From positions 1 through 40,637 of the forward strand of contig JAGCUZ010000021.1 of NCBI GenBank assembly GCA_017962615.1: a DNA stretch of 40,637 nt. The letters run 5' to 3'. Position 1 is the first letter of the stretch, and each line of letters opens with the position of its first letter. Shown piece by piece: positions 1-9,114 of this stretch. The position numbers and the translations under genes were made by a program. This DNA comes from Bacteroidales bacterium. Lineage in GTDB: Bacteria; Bacteroidota; Bacteroidia; Bacteroidales; P3. The notes under the pieces are model-generated. The model did not search any database. It saw only the letters and a program-made list of their open reading frames with translations, and was not told where the DNA came from.

Positions 1-512
1 CGGTGTTCCCGCTGTTGGCTGTGGCTATCACCCCGATACTCGGCAACTATGTTGACCACAAAGGCAAGGCTGCGACTATGCTGATGCTTGGTTCGATACT
101 GCTTGTTGTGTGCCACCTTACCTTTGCATTCATACTGCCTGCCTTCAAGGGCAATGCAGTGGGCGGCGCTGTAGTGGCTTATGTCACCATACTCGTGCTG
201 GGCGCAAGCTTCTCGCTGGTGCCTGCAGCACTTTGGCCATCGGTGCCCAAACTGGTTGACGAGAAGATTATCGGCTCGGCCTACGCTGCTATATTCTGGA
301 TTCAGAACATCGGCCTGGGCCTGTTCCCGGCCCTTATAGGCATAGTGCTCAACAAGACCAACGTGGAAGGCACAGCCGCACACGAGCTCGACTACACATG
401 GGCTCTCGTCATGCTGGCTGCCCTCGGCATCGCTGCCATGTTGATTTCGGTATACCTCAAGGCTGTGGACAAGAAGAAAGGCTACGGCCTCGAAGAACCG
501 AATATTAAGTAA
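1..512 (+). CDS. MFS transporter, C-terminal part (5' truncated by window edge)
   Basis: The reading frame is open from the first bases and stops at TAA 510-512, so only about the last 170 residues are present. The piece is very hydrophobic, with four to five probable membrane helices separated by short polar loops. The loop Asn-Tyr-Val-Asp-His-Lys-Gly-Lys resembles the G-x(3)-D-x(2)-G-(R/K) loop of major facilitator superfamily carriers, and the tail is short and charged (Lys-rich, cytoplasmic). The protein sits in the inner membrane. The substrate cannot be inferred from this half. A strong hairpin follows about 60 bases after the stop. Confidence 0.75.
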   Translation, partial: VFPLLAVAITPILGNYVDHKGKAATMLMLGSILLVVCHLTFAFILPAFKGNAVGGAVVAYVTILVLGASFSLVPAALWPSVPKLVDEKIIGSAYAAIFWIQNIGLGLFPALIGIVLNKTNVEGTAAHELDYTWALVMLAALGIAAMLISVYLKAVDKKKGYGLEEPNIK

Positions 513-629
513 TAACTTTAGTTTTAAGTCATTAGTTTTAAGTTCTAAGTGACTGACGCAGTTGAATAACAAATGGAGCCGTTATCGGCTCCATTTGCAT
601 AATTTATCAACGTATATAACAAAACAACA
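513..629. repeat. Composite AT-rich intergenic spacer, copy A
   Basis: The spacer has a modular order: TTAAGT/TTCTAAGT-type repeats, then CTGACGC (553-559), then a hairpin with GGAGCC/GGCTCC arms (571-596), then a TATCAAC motif near 606. The same order recurs at 5727-5862 between unrelated genes. No promoter of the TAnnTTTG type is evident before the next gene. Confidence 0.5.
571..596 (+). terminator. Hairpin after MFS gene, probable terminator
   Basis: A perfect 10-bp stem (AAATGGAGCC / GGCTCCATTT) encloses a 6-base loop. It ends in TTT with no longer U-run, so termination is probable but not certain. It lies between two plus-strand genes. Confidence 0.5.
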
Positions 630-1970
630 ATGAGAAAGAAATCTTTGATACTTCTGTCGTTAATGACGTTGTGTATTGCGGCGTGGGCACAGGATGGCAA
701 AGCCACGCGCACAGGCTGGACGTTTGGCGTGTTGCCAAGTGTGGCGTACGATGCCGACCTTGGTTTGCAATACGGTGCGCTCACCAACATATATTATTTC
801 GGCGACGGCAGTACATACCCCGAGTATTTGCATTCCTTCTACGCCGAGGCGGCTTATACCACAATGAACTACGGCTTGTTCAGGCTGAGCTATGACTCGA
901 AATACCTGATAAAGAACCACCGCCTAAGCGTTGACCTCACTTACCTGCCCGACAAGATGTGCGACTTCTATGGCTTCAACGGCTACCAGACGGTGTATCA
1001 CCCCGAATGGACCGACGCTTCGAACGCGGCTTACAAGACTCGCGCCTACTACAAGATGCAGCGCGACCTTTTCAGACTGTGTGCCGACTTGCAGGGTACG
1101 GTGCAGGGGTATTGGAAATGGAACGCGGGTGTCGGCGTGCTGAGCTACGCAGTGGGTCCAGTGGATGTTGAGGGCCTCAACAAAAACAAGAAGCCTGAGA
1201 AACAGCTGCCCGACACCACCACGCTCTACGAGCAGTACGTGAAATGGGGTTTAGTAAGTCAGTCTGAGAAGAACGGCGGCACGCATCCCTACGTGCACGG
1301 CGGCCTCACCTACGACAGCCGTGACCGACAGCAGAACCCGCGTCATGGCATACACGCCGACGCATTTCTGCACTACACTGTAGCCTTCGGCGATATGAGC
1401 GAGTACAACAGCTTGAAGTTCAACGCCACGTGGCGCCACTACCTGCCAATACTGCCGAACCGTCTGACGTTGGCCTACCGCTTCGGCACTCAGCTTGAGG
1501 TGGCGGGACACAGTCCGTTTTACGTCAACACCTACCTCAACCAGCTCTACATGCAGCGTGTGCTTTATGAGGGACTGGGCGGCGCCAACTCGTGCCGCGG
1601 CATCATGCGCAACCGCATCCTTGCCGACGGCTTTGCTTACGGCAACATTGAACTGCGTATGCAACTGGTTCATTTCAAGGTGGGCAAGGAGAACTTCTAT
1701 ATAGGAATCAATCCCTTTATGGATGGCGGAATGGTGGTGCAAGAGCGCGACATGGACATGACGTATTTCGGTAGCACCGACGAACTCGTCCCTGTCGACA
1801 AGATTGACATGAATGCCGACATCAATGCCTTGCATCTTGCCGCGGGATGCGGCTTGAAGGTGGCCATGAACGACAACTTCGTGCTGAGCGTGGACTGGGC
1901 TCGTGCCCTCGATGCCCGCGACAATGCCAAGAACAGCAACCTCTACATCAAGATGGGGTATATGTTCTAG
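630..1970 (+). CDS. Omp85-type (BamA/TamA-like) outer-membrane beta-barrel, no POTRA domains
   Basis: A 446-residue protein with a signal peptide (about residues 1-21, ending Trp-Ala-Gln). The mature part goes straight into alternating aromatic strands. Around residue 322 it has Ser-Cys-Arg-Gly-Ile followed by Asn-Ile-Glu-Leu-Arg, matching the Arg-Gly loop and following strand of the Omp85 surface-antigen barrel. It ends in Phe, the usual terminal residue for BAM recognition. BamA and TamA carry several POTRA domains and are about twice as long; here there is room only for the barrel. Barrel-only Omp85 relatives are known in Bacteroidota and have no agreed substrate. The ATG at 630 is chosen because the signal peptide starts there. 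Confidence 0.75.
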   Translation: MRKKSLILLSLMTLCIAAWAQDGKATRTGWTFGVLPSVAYDADLGLQYGALTNIYYFGDGSTYPEYLHSFYAEAAYTTMNYGLFRLSYDSKYLIKNHRLSVDLTYLPDKMCDFYGFNGYQTVYHPEWTDASNAAYKTRAYYKMQRDLFRLCADLQGTVQGYWKWNAGVGVLSYAVGPVDVEGLNKNKKPEKQLPDTTTLYEQYVKWGLVSQSEKNGGTHPYVHGGLTYDSRDRQQNPRHGIHADAFLHYTVAFGDMSEYNSLKFNATWRHYLPILPNRLTLAYRFGTQLEVAGHSPFYVNTYLNQLYMQRVLYEGLGGANSCRGIMRNRILADGFAYGNIELRMQLVHFKVGKENFYIGINPFMDGGMVVQERDMDMTYFGSTDELVPVDKIDMNADINALHLAAGCGLKVAMNDNFVLSVDWARALDARDNAKNSNLYIKMGYMF

Positions 1971-2037
1971 AATGTGTGGATAAGTTTGATGTTGATAAGT
2001 TAAATGTTGATATGACAAACTGATAAGCATATTAACG

Positions 2038-2069
2038 TATCAACCTATCAACGTATCCACCTATCAACA
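2038..2069. repeat. Four tandem 8-bp units (TATCAACN)
   Basis: Four head-to-tail octamers: TATCAACC, TATCAACG, TATCCACC, TATCAACA. Several reverse-complement TTGATA motifs lie just upstream (1986-2012), so the region could fold back. It is directly upstream of the short-chain dehydrogenase start. Similar TATCAAC motifs occur near 606 and at 5825-5856. Confidence 0.6.
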
Positions 2070-2082
2070 AATAATCATACCT

Positions 2083-2898
2083 ATGGACAGATGGGCTTTG
2101 GTGACGGGTGCCACGTCGGGCATGGGGTGGGAGTATACCTGCCAGTTGGCGGCGAAGGGCTGCAATGTGCTGATGGTGTCGAACCAGGCCGAAGCCCTCG
2201 CCAGTCAGCCAGCCGAAGTGAGTGGGCGATACGGCGTGCAGGTTGTGGGCCGTTATGCCGACCTCGCCGAGCCGTCGTCGGCACGCGAGCTGTACGACTG
2301 GTGCGCATCGCAAGGCATGGAGATAGACCTGCTGGTGTGCAATGCCGGCATGTTCTTCTTCGGCGAGCTCTCGCCCGCGTTGCACGGCAAGGCCGAGGCG
2401 ATGCTTCAGCTGCATGTGATGACCACGTCGCGTCTGTGTATGCTCTTTGCCGAAGATATGAAACGCCGTCGCAGGGGGCATATAATTGTCGTGTCGTCGC
2501 TCACGGCAAGTATCGTGGCTCCAGGCATCACGGTCTACTCTGCCACGAAGGCTTATCTTAAGACCTTCTCGAAGTCGCTCTACTACGAGCTGCGCCCTTA
2601 TGGCGTCGGGGTTACCACTGTGGTGCCGGGTGCCATAGCCACGCCGCTCTACGGCATGAAACCCTCGTTTGAGAGGGTAGCCCTTGCAGTGGGGTTGATA
2701 CGCAAGCCCCGATGGCTGGTACGTCGTGCCCTGCGCGGCATGCGTTGCGGCCGCAGTGTGGTGCGTCCCGGCGCGCTCAACTACCTGTTGCCGCTGCTTG
2801 TGGGCTTGCTTCCCAAGGCCTTGGAGACAAGGATATGGATGTCATTGGGCTCGCTTGCCAAACAGCCGCAGCACAGCGTAGAGGATGGCGAGCGATGA
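2083..2898 (+). CDS. Short-chain dehydrogenase/reductase (SDR), classical type
   Basis: A 271-residue NAD(P)-dependent oxidoreductase with a Rossmann fold. Visible are the cofactor loop Thr-Gly-Ala-Thr-Ser-Gly-Met-Gly (8-15), the Asn-Ala-Gly motif (87-89), the catalytic serine in Val-Val-Ser-Ser (138-139) and the active-site Tyr152-x3-Lys156 (Tyr-Ser-Ala-Thr-Lys). Length and motif spacing are those of classical SDRs. Its C-terminal part is hydrophobic, as in acyl/ketone-reducing members that touch membranes, but the substrate cannot be assigned. Its last 57 bases overlap the 3' end of the convergent nhaC-type gene. Translation starts at ATG 2083, right after the TATCAAC octamer array. Confidence 0.85.
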   Translation: MDRWALVTGATSGMGWEYTCQLAAKGCNVLMVSNQAEALASQPAEVSGRYGVQVVGRYADLAEPSSARELYDWCASQGMEIDLLVCNAGMFFFGELSPALHGKAEAMLQLHVMTTSRLCMLFAEDMKRRRRGHIIVVSSLTASIVAPGITVYSATKAYLKTFSKSLYYELRPYGVGVTTVVPGAIATPLYGMKPSFERVALAVGLIRKPRWLVRRALRGMRCGRSVVRPGALNYLLPLLVGLLPKALETRIWMSLGSLAKQPQHSVEDGER

Positions 2899-4413
2899 GA
2901 CAAGCGTGATGACTGGGCTGATGCCCAGGCTCGACGGCAGTATGCCTGCCAGCAACGCCACGGCACCGACGAGGGCGGCATAGGGCATCTGTGTGCGCAC
3001 ATGCGCTAGATGGTCGCATCCGCTGGCGGTGGAACTCATTATCGTGGTGTCGGATATTGGTGAGCAATGGTCGCCGAAGACTGCTCCGGCCAGTACCGAC
3101 GACACCACTATGTAGAACAGCCGCATGGCCTCGGCAGCCGGTGTGCCCGACGAGTCGCACAGTGCCCATGTGGCTGGCAGTACGAGTGGATAGAGTATAG
3201 CCATGGTGCCCCACGACGTGCCGGTCGAGAAGCCTATGAGGAATGCCAGCACGAAGGTGATGGCGGGCACGAGTACGGGCGGCATCGACCATTGCACGAG
3301 TAGCTGCGACAGGAACTCGGCGGTATGCATCTCTTTGGCGACGAGCGATATCGACCAGGCCATGGTGAGTATCACCACGGCTGGTAGCATGGTCTTGAAT
3401 CCCTCTACAACCTCCTGCATCAGCTTGCCGAATCGGTGCTTGCGACGGCACAGCGTAATGGCTATGGCGGTGAGCAGCGAGGCGGTCGACGACCACAGCA
3501 GTGCAAGGTACGAGTTGGCGTTGCCTACGGTAGTCGACAGCTTGGCGAACAGCGGCGCATCTTTGCTCCACCGTGCCGCGTCGTATCCAGTAAAGACAAG
3601 GCCTGCCACGGTGCCGGCAATGAGTACCGCCATGGGCAGCAGGGCGTCTATTGCGTGTGCAGAGTCTTTGTTGGCTGTGTCCTGACTGGCGGTGCTGTCC
3701 GCTTCGCTGTGGCGGGCTGCATTCTCGGCTTTGAGCATGGGCCCGAAGTCGCGCCGTGTTATTATCAGCATCACCACGAAGGCCAGCGTCAGCAGGGGGT
3801 AGAAGCTGTAAGGCAGCGAATGGATGAATACCGAGTAGGCCGAGGTGTCGAGTCCGATGTTGTCGATGCCGTCCTGTATATACGACAGCTCGGCACCTAT
3901 CCATGTGGTTACGAAGGCTATGGCAACCATTGGTGCCGACGTGGAGTCGACGAGGTAGGCCAGCTTCTCGCGCGACACGCGCAGCTTGTCGGTCACAGGC
4001 CGCATGGTGTTGCCCACTACGAGGGTGGCGGCATAGTCGTCGAAGAATATGAATATGCTCAGCAGGAACGTGGCCAGCTGTGCCGACCGCGGGGTGCGTG
4101 CCCTCTTCGAGAGCCACGCCACAATGCTGTGCATGCCGCCGTTGATTGACACTATGCGCACCATGGCGCCTATAAGCAGCGTGAAGAGGATGATGTACAG
4201 GTGGTCGGGGTCGTTGAGTGCGCCGAGTATGTAGGTGTCCACGGTGCGCAGCAGCCCGGTGCCGGCAGCGCCAAGGATGCCGTGGCCAGCGTAGTAGGCC
4301 ATGATGCAGGCGCCCGACAGCACGCCGAGAAACAACGATGCCAGCACCTCTCTGAAGACGAGGGCGCAGACTATGGCTATCAGCGGGGGTAATATGGACA
4401 ACCACAACGGCAT
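2842..4413 (-). CDS. NhaC-family Na+/H+ antiporter
   Basis: A 523-residue, highly hydrophobic inner-membrane protein with about 12 predicted helices. The polar segment Phe-Phe-Asp-Asp-Tyr-Ala (near 120), Gly-Thr-Ser-Trp-Gly-Thr-Met and the late Gly-Asp-His-Cys-Ser-Pro-Ile-Ser-Asp-Thr motif are characteristic of the NhaC/ArsB-like ion antiporter fold, which exchanges sodium (in some relatives amino-acid pairs such as malate/lactate or arginine/ornithine) for protons. It starts 22 bases after the tyrS stop on the same strand, so the two are probably cotranscribed. Its 3' end overlaps the SDR gene by 57 bases. Exact substrate is inferred only at family level. Confidence 0.85.
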   Translation of the reverse strand: MPLWLSILPPLIAIVCALVFREVLASLFLGVLSGACIMAYYAGHGILGAAGTGLLRTVDTYILGALNDPDHLYIILFTLLIGAMVRIVSINGGMHSIVAWLSKRARTPRSAQLATFLLSIFIFFDDYAATLVVGNTMRPVTDKLRVSREKLAYLVDSTSAPMVAIAFVTTWIGAELSYIQDGIDNIGLDTSAYSVFIHSLPYSFYPLLTLAFVVMLIITRRDFGPMLKAENAARHSEADSTASQDTANKDSAHAIDALLPMAVLIAGTVAGLVFTGYDAARWSKDAPLFAKLSTTVGNANSYLALLWSSTASLLTAIAITLCRRKHRFGKLMQEVVEGFKTMLPAVVILTMAWSISLVAKEMHTAEFLSQLLVQWSMPPVLVPAITFVLAFLIGFSTGTSWGTMAILYPLVLPATWALCDSSGTPAAEAMRLFYIVVSSVLAGAVFGDHCSPISDTTIMSSTASGCDHLAHVRTQMPYAALVGAVALLAGILPSSLGISPVITLVSSLAILYAVLRLFGKRAQ

Positions 4414-4435
4414 TGCCTGTCGGTGTGCCGGATGG

Positions 4436-5716
4436 CTATTCTACATTGATTATATAATAGTTCTTCTTGCCTTTCTGTATGAGGATGCATCCGCAGGGCA
4501 GCACGTCGCGGCTGCTGATGGTGCAGGCTTCGCCAACCTTGTTCTTGTTGACGGATATGGAGTTCTGCTTCAGCTCGCGGCGTATCTCGCCTTTCGAGGC
4601 GAACATGCCGGTCTCGGCGGCCAGGTCGATAAGGCTCACGCCGTCGCCCTCCAACTGTCCGCGGCTCACGTTGAACTGCGGCACGCCCTCGAACACGCTC
4701 AGCAGGGTGCCTTTGTCGAGGTTGCTCAGCTGCTCGGTGGTGCCTTTGCCGAAGAGGAGCTCCGAGGCAGCCACGGCGCCTTCGTATTCCTTTTCGCCGT
4801 GCACGCGGCAGGTGATGTCTTTTGCCAGGGCTTTCTGCAGTATGCGGCTCTCGGGACGCTGTGCGTGCTCCTGCTCCAGCGCCTCAATTTCTTCTTTGCT
4901 CAGGAGGGTGAAGATGCGTATGTATTTCACGGTGTCGACATCCGAGCAGTTGAGCCAGAACTGGTAGAACTTGTAGGGGCTGGTCTTCTTGGGGTCGAGC
5001 CACACGTTGCCGCCTTCGGTCTTGCCAAACTTGGTGCCGTCGGCTTTGGTGATGAGGGGGCAGGTGAGGGCGTAGGCCTCGCCGCCTTCCATGCGGCGTA
5101 TCAGCTCGGTGCCGGTGGTTATGTTGCCCCACTGGTCGGAGCCGCCCATCTGCAGGCGGCAGCCTTTGGTGCGGTAGAGGGTCAGGTAGTCGAAGCCTTG
5201 CAGCAGCTGGTAGCTGAACTCGGTGAACGAGATGCCGGTCTCCATGCGTTTCTGCACGGAGTCTTTGGCCATCATGTAGTTGACGGTGATGTGCTTGCCC
5301 ACGTCGCGTATGAAGTCGAGGAACAGGTAATCCTTCATCCAGTCGTAGTTGTTGACTATCTCGGCGCCGTTGACGGGGTTGTCGAAGTCGAGGAAGCGCG
5401 ACAGCTGCTGCCTGATGCAGTCAACGTTGTGCTGCACCTCTTCGATGGTGAGGAGCTTGCGCTCGGCGGCTTTGAACGAGGGGTCGCCTATCATGCCTGT
5501 GGCTCCGCCCACCAGCGCCAGAGGCTTGTGCCCGGCCATCTGCACGTGCTTGAGCAGCATGATCGACACGAGGTGCCCTATATGCAGCGAGTCGGCCGTG
5601 GGGTCGATGCCCACGTAGGCGGTGGTTACCTCTTTGTTGAGTTGTTCTTCGGTTCCGGGCATGATGTTGTGTATCATGCCGCGCCATTGCAGTTCCTTGA
5701 CGAGATTGGTATTCAT
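4436..5716 (-). CDS. tyrS: Tyrosyl-tRNA synthetase
   Basis: A 426-residue class I aminoacyl-tRNA synthetase charging tRNA-Tyr. The ATP-binding His-Ile-Gly-His motif is at 45-48, and the second signature appears as Lys-Phe-Gly-Lys-Thr (229-233), the TyrRS version of KMSKS. Gly-Gly-Ser-Asp-Gln-Trp-Gly-Asn (191-198) is the tyrosine-site region. A C-terminal S4-like RNA-binding domain (about 360-426) completes the bacterial architecture. Length is standard. It is first in a probable two-gene unit with the NhaC antiporter. No TAnnTTTG promoter is obvious in the AT-rich repeat upstream. Confidence 0.97.
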   Translation of the reverse strand: MNTNLVKELQWRGMIHNIMPGTEEQLNKEVTTAYVGIDPTADSLHIGHLVSIMLLKHVQMAGHKPLALVGGATGMIGDPSFKAAERKLLTIEEVQHNVDCIRQQLSRFLDFDNPVNGAEIVNNYDWMKDYLFLDFIRDVGKHITVNYMMAKDSVQKRMETGISFTEFSYQLLQGFDYLTLYRTKGCRLQMGGSDQWGNITTGTELIRRMEGGEAYALTCPLITKADGTKFGKTEGGNVWLDPKKTSPYKFYQFWLNCSDVDTVKYIRIFTLLSKEEIEALEQEHAQRPESRILQKALAKDITCRVHGEKEYEGAVAASELLFGKGTTEQLSNLDKGTLLSVFEGVPQFNVSRGQLEGDGVSLIDLAAETGMFASKGEIRRELKQNSISVNKNKVGEACTISSRDVLPCGCILIQKGKKNYYIINVE

Positions 5717-5726
5717 GGGTGATATA

Positions 5727-5862
5727 GTTCTAAGTTTTTAGTTATTAGTTCTAAGTCTTAAGTGGCTGACGCGTGTTTTGTTCTCCGCTACGCTATCGAA
5801 AGAGCCACTGGCTCTTTCTTCACATATCAACGGATAAACATATCAACTTATCAACATAAATT
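5727..5862. repeat. Composite AT-rich intergenic spacer, copy B
   Basis: It repeats the module order of the spacer at 513-629: TTCTAAGT-like repeats, GGCTGACGC (5763-5771), a perfect 9-bp hairpin GAAAGAGCC/GGCTCTTTC (5798-5818, loop of three), then three TATCAAC motifs (5825-5856). It lies between the tyrS start and the end of the next minus-strand gene, so its orientation relative to transcription is opposite to copy A. Confidence 0.5.
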
Positions 5863-5875
5863 TTACGTGCCAAAA

Positions 5876-5912
5876 AAAAGAGGTACCGCGGTAGGCCGCT
5901 GGTACCTCTTTT
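5876..5912 (-). terminator. Strong intrinsic terminator of the beta-propeller gene
   Basis: Twelve-base arms AAAAGAGGTACC / GGTACCTCTTTT enclose an inner GCGG/CCGC stem with a four-base loop and a single bulge. The minus-strand transcript runs into a U-run (eight T on that strand from 5879 down). It sits 15 bases past the stop codon at 5928. Confidence 0.85.
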
Positions 5913-5927
5913 GGTAAAGTGTTGATT

Positions 5928-8900
5928 TTATTTGACAATCAGCTTAGAGGTGGCTGTGTTGCGGCCGATGTTGACGTTGACCAGATACACGCCGGGGGCG
6001 TAGTTGGTGCAGTCGAGCTTCATCTGGTGGGTGCCTTCGGTAAGGGTGCCCATGTTGTTGCTGTACACCTTGCGGCCGTTCATGTCGTAGATGTTGACCA
6101 CAGCGTTGCCGGCGTCGGCCACGGCGATGTCAAGCATGGTGACGTTGGCGGCGGGGTTGGGGTACACCTTCACGCTGTTGTTGCCGGTCTGTGCCACGCG
6201 GATGCCCTGGTAGTCGGCTTCGCTGACAATCTCGTTAACGGTGTCGGTGACATATTTCATGTCCATGAAGATGCCGCGTCCGTAGGTGGCGAAGTAGAGT
6301 GCGTTGGGATATTTGGTCTTGGCGAAGACGTAGCGCTCGGTGTTGATACCGGTGTGGGTCTCGAAGCTTTGCGACTGAAGGTTGCGGGTCTGCTGACGTA
6401 TCTGCATCACGGGTACGCCGTCAAAGGCGCCGTAGGGCTGCCATGAGGGTGTGCCGTTGAAGGATGCGGCGCTGGCGGTGAACACGCCGTTCTCGGTTCC
6501 AACATACACCTCGCCGGTGGTGTGCTCAACGAGGGCGCAGTACACGGGCATGTCGGCCGTGAAGTGGCTGGCACCGTGGGTGAGCGACTTGGCGCTGACG
6601 TTGCGCGACACTTTGTTGTTGGCGTTCTTTACATAATATATATTGGGGGTGCCGGTGGTGTCGAAGCCGCCGAGGGTAATGATGAGGTTGTCGGTGTTGG
6701 CACGCGGGTCGAAAACCATTGAGGTTACGGGGCGGTGCAGCCACGGACTTCCGTTGAACAGGATGGTGTCGAAGAGGGTTATACGCATCATGCCGTCCCA
6801 GTCTTTGCAGAACTCAAGCTGGCTGTTGCAGAGCTGTATGTCGTTGGGGTTGGCGGCGGTGATGTTGTACACGCGTATGATGAAGCTCTCGCCGGTGGTG
6901 TCGTTGACGACGTTGATGAAGATGGCGTCGCCGTCGTTCGATACGGCCATGGCGTGGGTGTGGTAGTCGTAGTCGCATTCATAGAGGGTGTTCCATATCA
7001 TCATGCGGCTCTGGTTGGGCTCGCTCTCGCTCCACACCTTGCGGTGGTCGGTTGGAGTGGCGGTCATGAAGACGCCCTTCTTGTTATTGGTGCGCGAGCC
7101 GCTGACGAACATACGGTTGGCTATGGGGTTGAGCACGCGGTGCTGCATTTCGTCCTTGACGGTGAAGTTGTGGTCGAAGGTGTAGCGGAAGGGGTAGTTG
7201 AGGTGGGCGGGGCTGGGCACTATGACCTGGTCGCCACTGCGCACCTGGAAGTTGGAGTTGATGGGCATAGCCTCGTTGTTGCGGTAGATGACGCCGAGGG
7301 TGTCGATGGTGAAGGTGAGGCTGTCGGCGAAGCTGGTGTTATTGACGGTCTCCCAAAGCAGCGACTGTGCCACGGCGTTGGGTGCGGCGAGTTTGTCGGA
7401 GGTGAAAGCGCTGGCCTGTGTCCAGGTCTGGGTGTTGGTATAGTCGGCATAGTCGGCATAGGCGCGGCCGTAGCCCTTCTCCGATGAGCAGATTATCTCG
7501 CGGCGGTTCTGCGGCTTGAACTGCTGGAACATGGAGGCTTCGACCTGGCCGCCGTTGCCGTTCCACAGTATGTTGGCCATGTGGTTGCGACGGCTGCTGT
7601 TGTCGTACCAGGTGTTGTTGATGTCGCCGCCGTCGTGGGCCATACGCGACTGTATGAAGGGGCAGCTGTTGTCGTGGGCACCGGCTATCACCGAGCCGTC
7701 GGGGGCGACGGCGAGGCCGACAACCTGTGTGATGTTGAGGCCTTTGTTGAGGCTGGTGAAGGCGCTGCTCTCACCGTAGCCGGCAAAGATGCCGCCGTCG
7801 GTGGCGAGGAGGTAGCCAAGCTGCTGACCCATCACGAAAGGAGTGATGGCGTGGATGCCCGAGTGCACAAACATGCCGTTGGGATATACCATGCCCATGT
7901 AGTTGCCGGCGTTGAGCTCAGCCTCGCTGTAGGAGAGCTTGTTCCACTGGTAGTAGGAGTTCTCGACATAGCCCTGACCTACCCAGAGGGTGGCACCGCC
8001 CACGAAGATGCGCTTGTGGTTGGTGGGGTCGACGGCGATGGCGCAGTTGAGCCAGCCGTTGTTCTCGGCGTTGAAGGGGGCTATGGTCGAGGTGGTGAGC
8101 TTTATCCAGCTCTGCTGGTCGTGGGTCAGGTACACGCCGTTGAGGACGCCCAGGGTGTCGGCAACCACAGCGTAGAGATAGGTGCGGTCGGAGTGGGCCG
8201 AAGCCAGCTCGATGCGCACGGCGGTGCTGAAGCTGCTGTTGCTCGAGCTGATGTCAACAGGCTGCGAGGCACCGGTAACGTTGCCAATCTTGAACAGCTT
8301 GTTGCCCGAGGTGAAGAACAGCATGTTGTCGTTCGACACAATCTCGATGTCCTGCACAGGGCCGTCATACACCTTGGTGGCGCGGCTCCAGTCGCTCTCC
8401 GAGGCTATATCCCAGCGGAAGAGGCCCTTGGTGGTGCCGGCGTAGAAGTAGGTGTGGCCGTTGCGCTCCAGGCAGGCCAGACGGTTGATGTAGGTCCAGT
8501 CAGCGTTGCTCTGGGGGTTGGTGGCTGCGATGAGGGCGAAGGCACCGGTGGCGGGGTTGTAGGTGAAGAGGCCGCGACCCTTGGGCGCCATCACTCTGTC
8601 GTTGACACCGTGGTCCACATAACCCTCGCCGGTGGCGATGTAAATAATACCGTCGGAAGTCTGCAGCAGGTCGGTCACGGGCAGGGTCACCTGAGCACCG
8701 CCGATGGTGCAGGGAACGAACTCCCACGGCTCGGCGGCGAGCTCCCACGACGCGGAGTTGACCACTTTCTTGTAAAGACCTCCGGCCACGCCGCCGGTGT
8801 ACAGCGTTCTGCTGTTTTGGTCAATCAGGACAGCGCGTGTGCGTCCCGCGATATTGTCAGGCCCGATTTCTATCAAATCGTTATGGTAATTGGCCTTTGT

Positions 8901-8975
8901 CTGGGCCGTCACCACGCCTGTCGAACACAGTAATGTTGCAAGAAACAGTCCGATTAGTACTCGTCTACTTTTCAT
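5928..8975 (-). CDS. Large secreted beta-propeller protein with T9SS type A sorting domain
   Basis: A 1015-residue protein with a signal peptide (about 1-25). The body is built of repeated short beta units rich in Gly, Asp, Trp and Thr, such as Gly-Gly-Val-Ala-Gly-Gly-Leu-Tyr, Thr-Lys-Gly-Leu-Phe-Arg-Trp-Asp and Thr-Asp-Gly-Gly-Ile-Phe-Ala-Gly. This pattern matches sortilin/BNR-like beta-propellers. Residues about 935-1015 form a T9SS type A tail: a Tyr-Pro-Asn-Pro start, Ile-Tyr-Asp-Met-Asn-Gly-Arg in the middle, Pro-Gly-Val-Tyr-Leu-Val, and a lysine-ended last strand. T9SS exports such proteins across the outer membrane and often anchors them to the surface. No catalytic motif was recognised. 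A promoter at 9029-9036 and a terminator at 5876-5912 make it monocistronic. Confidence 0.85.
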   Translation of the reverse strand: MKSRRVLIGLFLATLLCSTGVVTAQTKANYHNDLIEIGPDNIAGRTRAVLIDQNSRTLYTGGVAGGLYKKVVNSASWELAAEPWEFVPCTIGGAQVTLPVTDLLQTSDGIIYIATGEGYVDHGVNDRVMAPKGRGLFTYNPATGAFALIAATNPQSNADWTYINRLACLERNGHTYFYAGTTKGLFRWDIASESDWSRATKVYDGPVQDIEIVSNDNMLFFTSGNKLFKIGNVTGASQPVDISSSNSSFSTAVRIELASAHSDRTYLYAVVADTLGVLNGVYLTHDQQSWIKLTTSTIAPFNAENNGWLNCAIAVDPTNHKRIFVGGATLWVGQGYVENSYYQWNKLSYSEAELNAGNYMGMVYPNGMFVHSGIHAITPFVMGQQLGYLLATDGGIFAGYGESSAFTSLNKGLNITQVVGLAVAPDGSVIAGAHDNSCPFIQSRMAHDGGDINNTWYDNSSRRNHMANILWNGNGGQVEASMFQQFKPQNRREIICSSEKGYGRAYADYADYTNTQTWTQASAFTSDKLAAPNAVAQSLLWETVNNTSFADSLTFTIDTLGVIYRNNEAMPINSNFQVRSGDQVIVPSPAHLNYPFRYTFDHNFTVKDEMQHRVLNPIANRMFVSGSRTNNKKGVFMTATPTDHRKVWSESEPNQSRMMIWNTLYECDYDYHTHAMAVSNDGDAIFINVVNDTTGESFIIRVYNITAANPNDIQLCNSQLEFCKDWDGMMRITLFDTILFNGSPWLHRPVTSMVFDPRANTDNLIITLGGFDTTGTPNIYYVKNANNKVSRNVSAKSLTHGASHFTADMPVYCALVEHTTGEVYVGTENGVFTASAASFNGTPSWQPYGAFDGVPVMQIRQQTRNLQSQSFETHTGINTERYVFAKTKYPNALYFATYGRGIFMDMKYVTDTVNEIVSEADYQGIRVAQTGNNSVKVYPNPAANVTMLDIAVADAGNAVVNIYDMNGRKVYSNNMGTLTEGTHQMKLDCTNYAPGVYLVNVNIGRNTATSKLIVK

Positions 8976-9028
8976 AAGTTTTTATTAATTAATTAGATAT
9001 TTATTTCTACGATAAACTTTCAAAGTAG

Positions 9029-9036
9029 CAAAGATA
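9029..9036 (-). promoter_or_regulatory. TAnnTTTG -7 element for the beta-propeller gene
   Basis: TATCTTTG on the minus strand. Expected start of transcription is about 9022, giving a leader of roughly 47 bases. Confidence 0.65.
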
Positions 9037-9114
9037 CTATTTTTTTTTGTATTGTAGAAACTTTTTTATTAACGTATTGTATATTTGTACATATTTTCTT
9101 CTCATTTTGCACCA

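Noticed and set aside
2777-5722. Long open frames out of phase with the nhaC and tyrS genes (542 codons minus, 473 codons plus)
   Set aside because: Shadow frames over genes with intact motifs, caused by codon bias; translations are Arg/His-rich or Val/Gly-rich with no family resemblance.
7581-8933. 450-codon plus-strand frame inside the beta-propeller gene
   Set aside because: Antisense shadow of a repeat-rich gene that has a signal peptide, sorting domain, promoter and terminator on the other strand.
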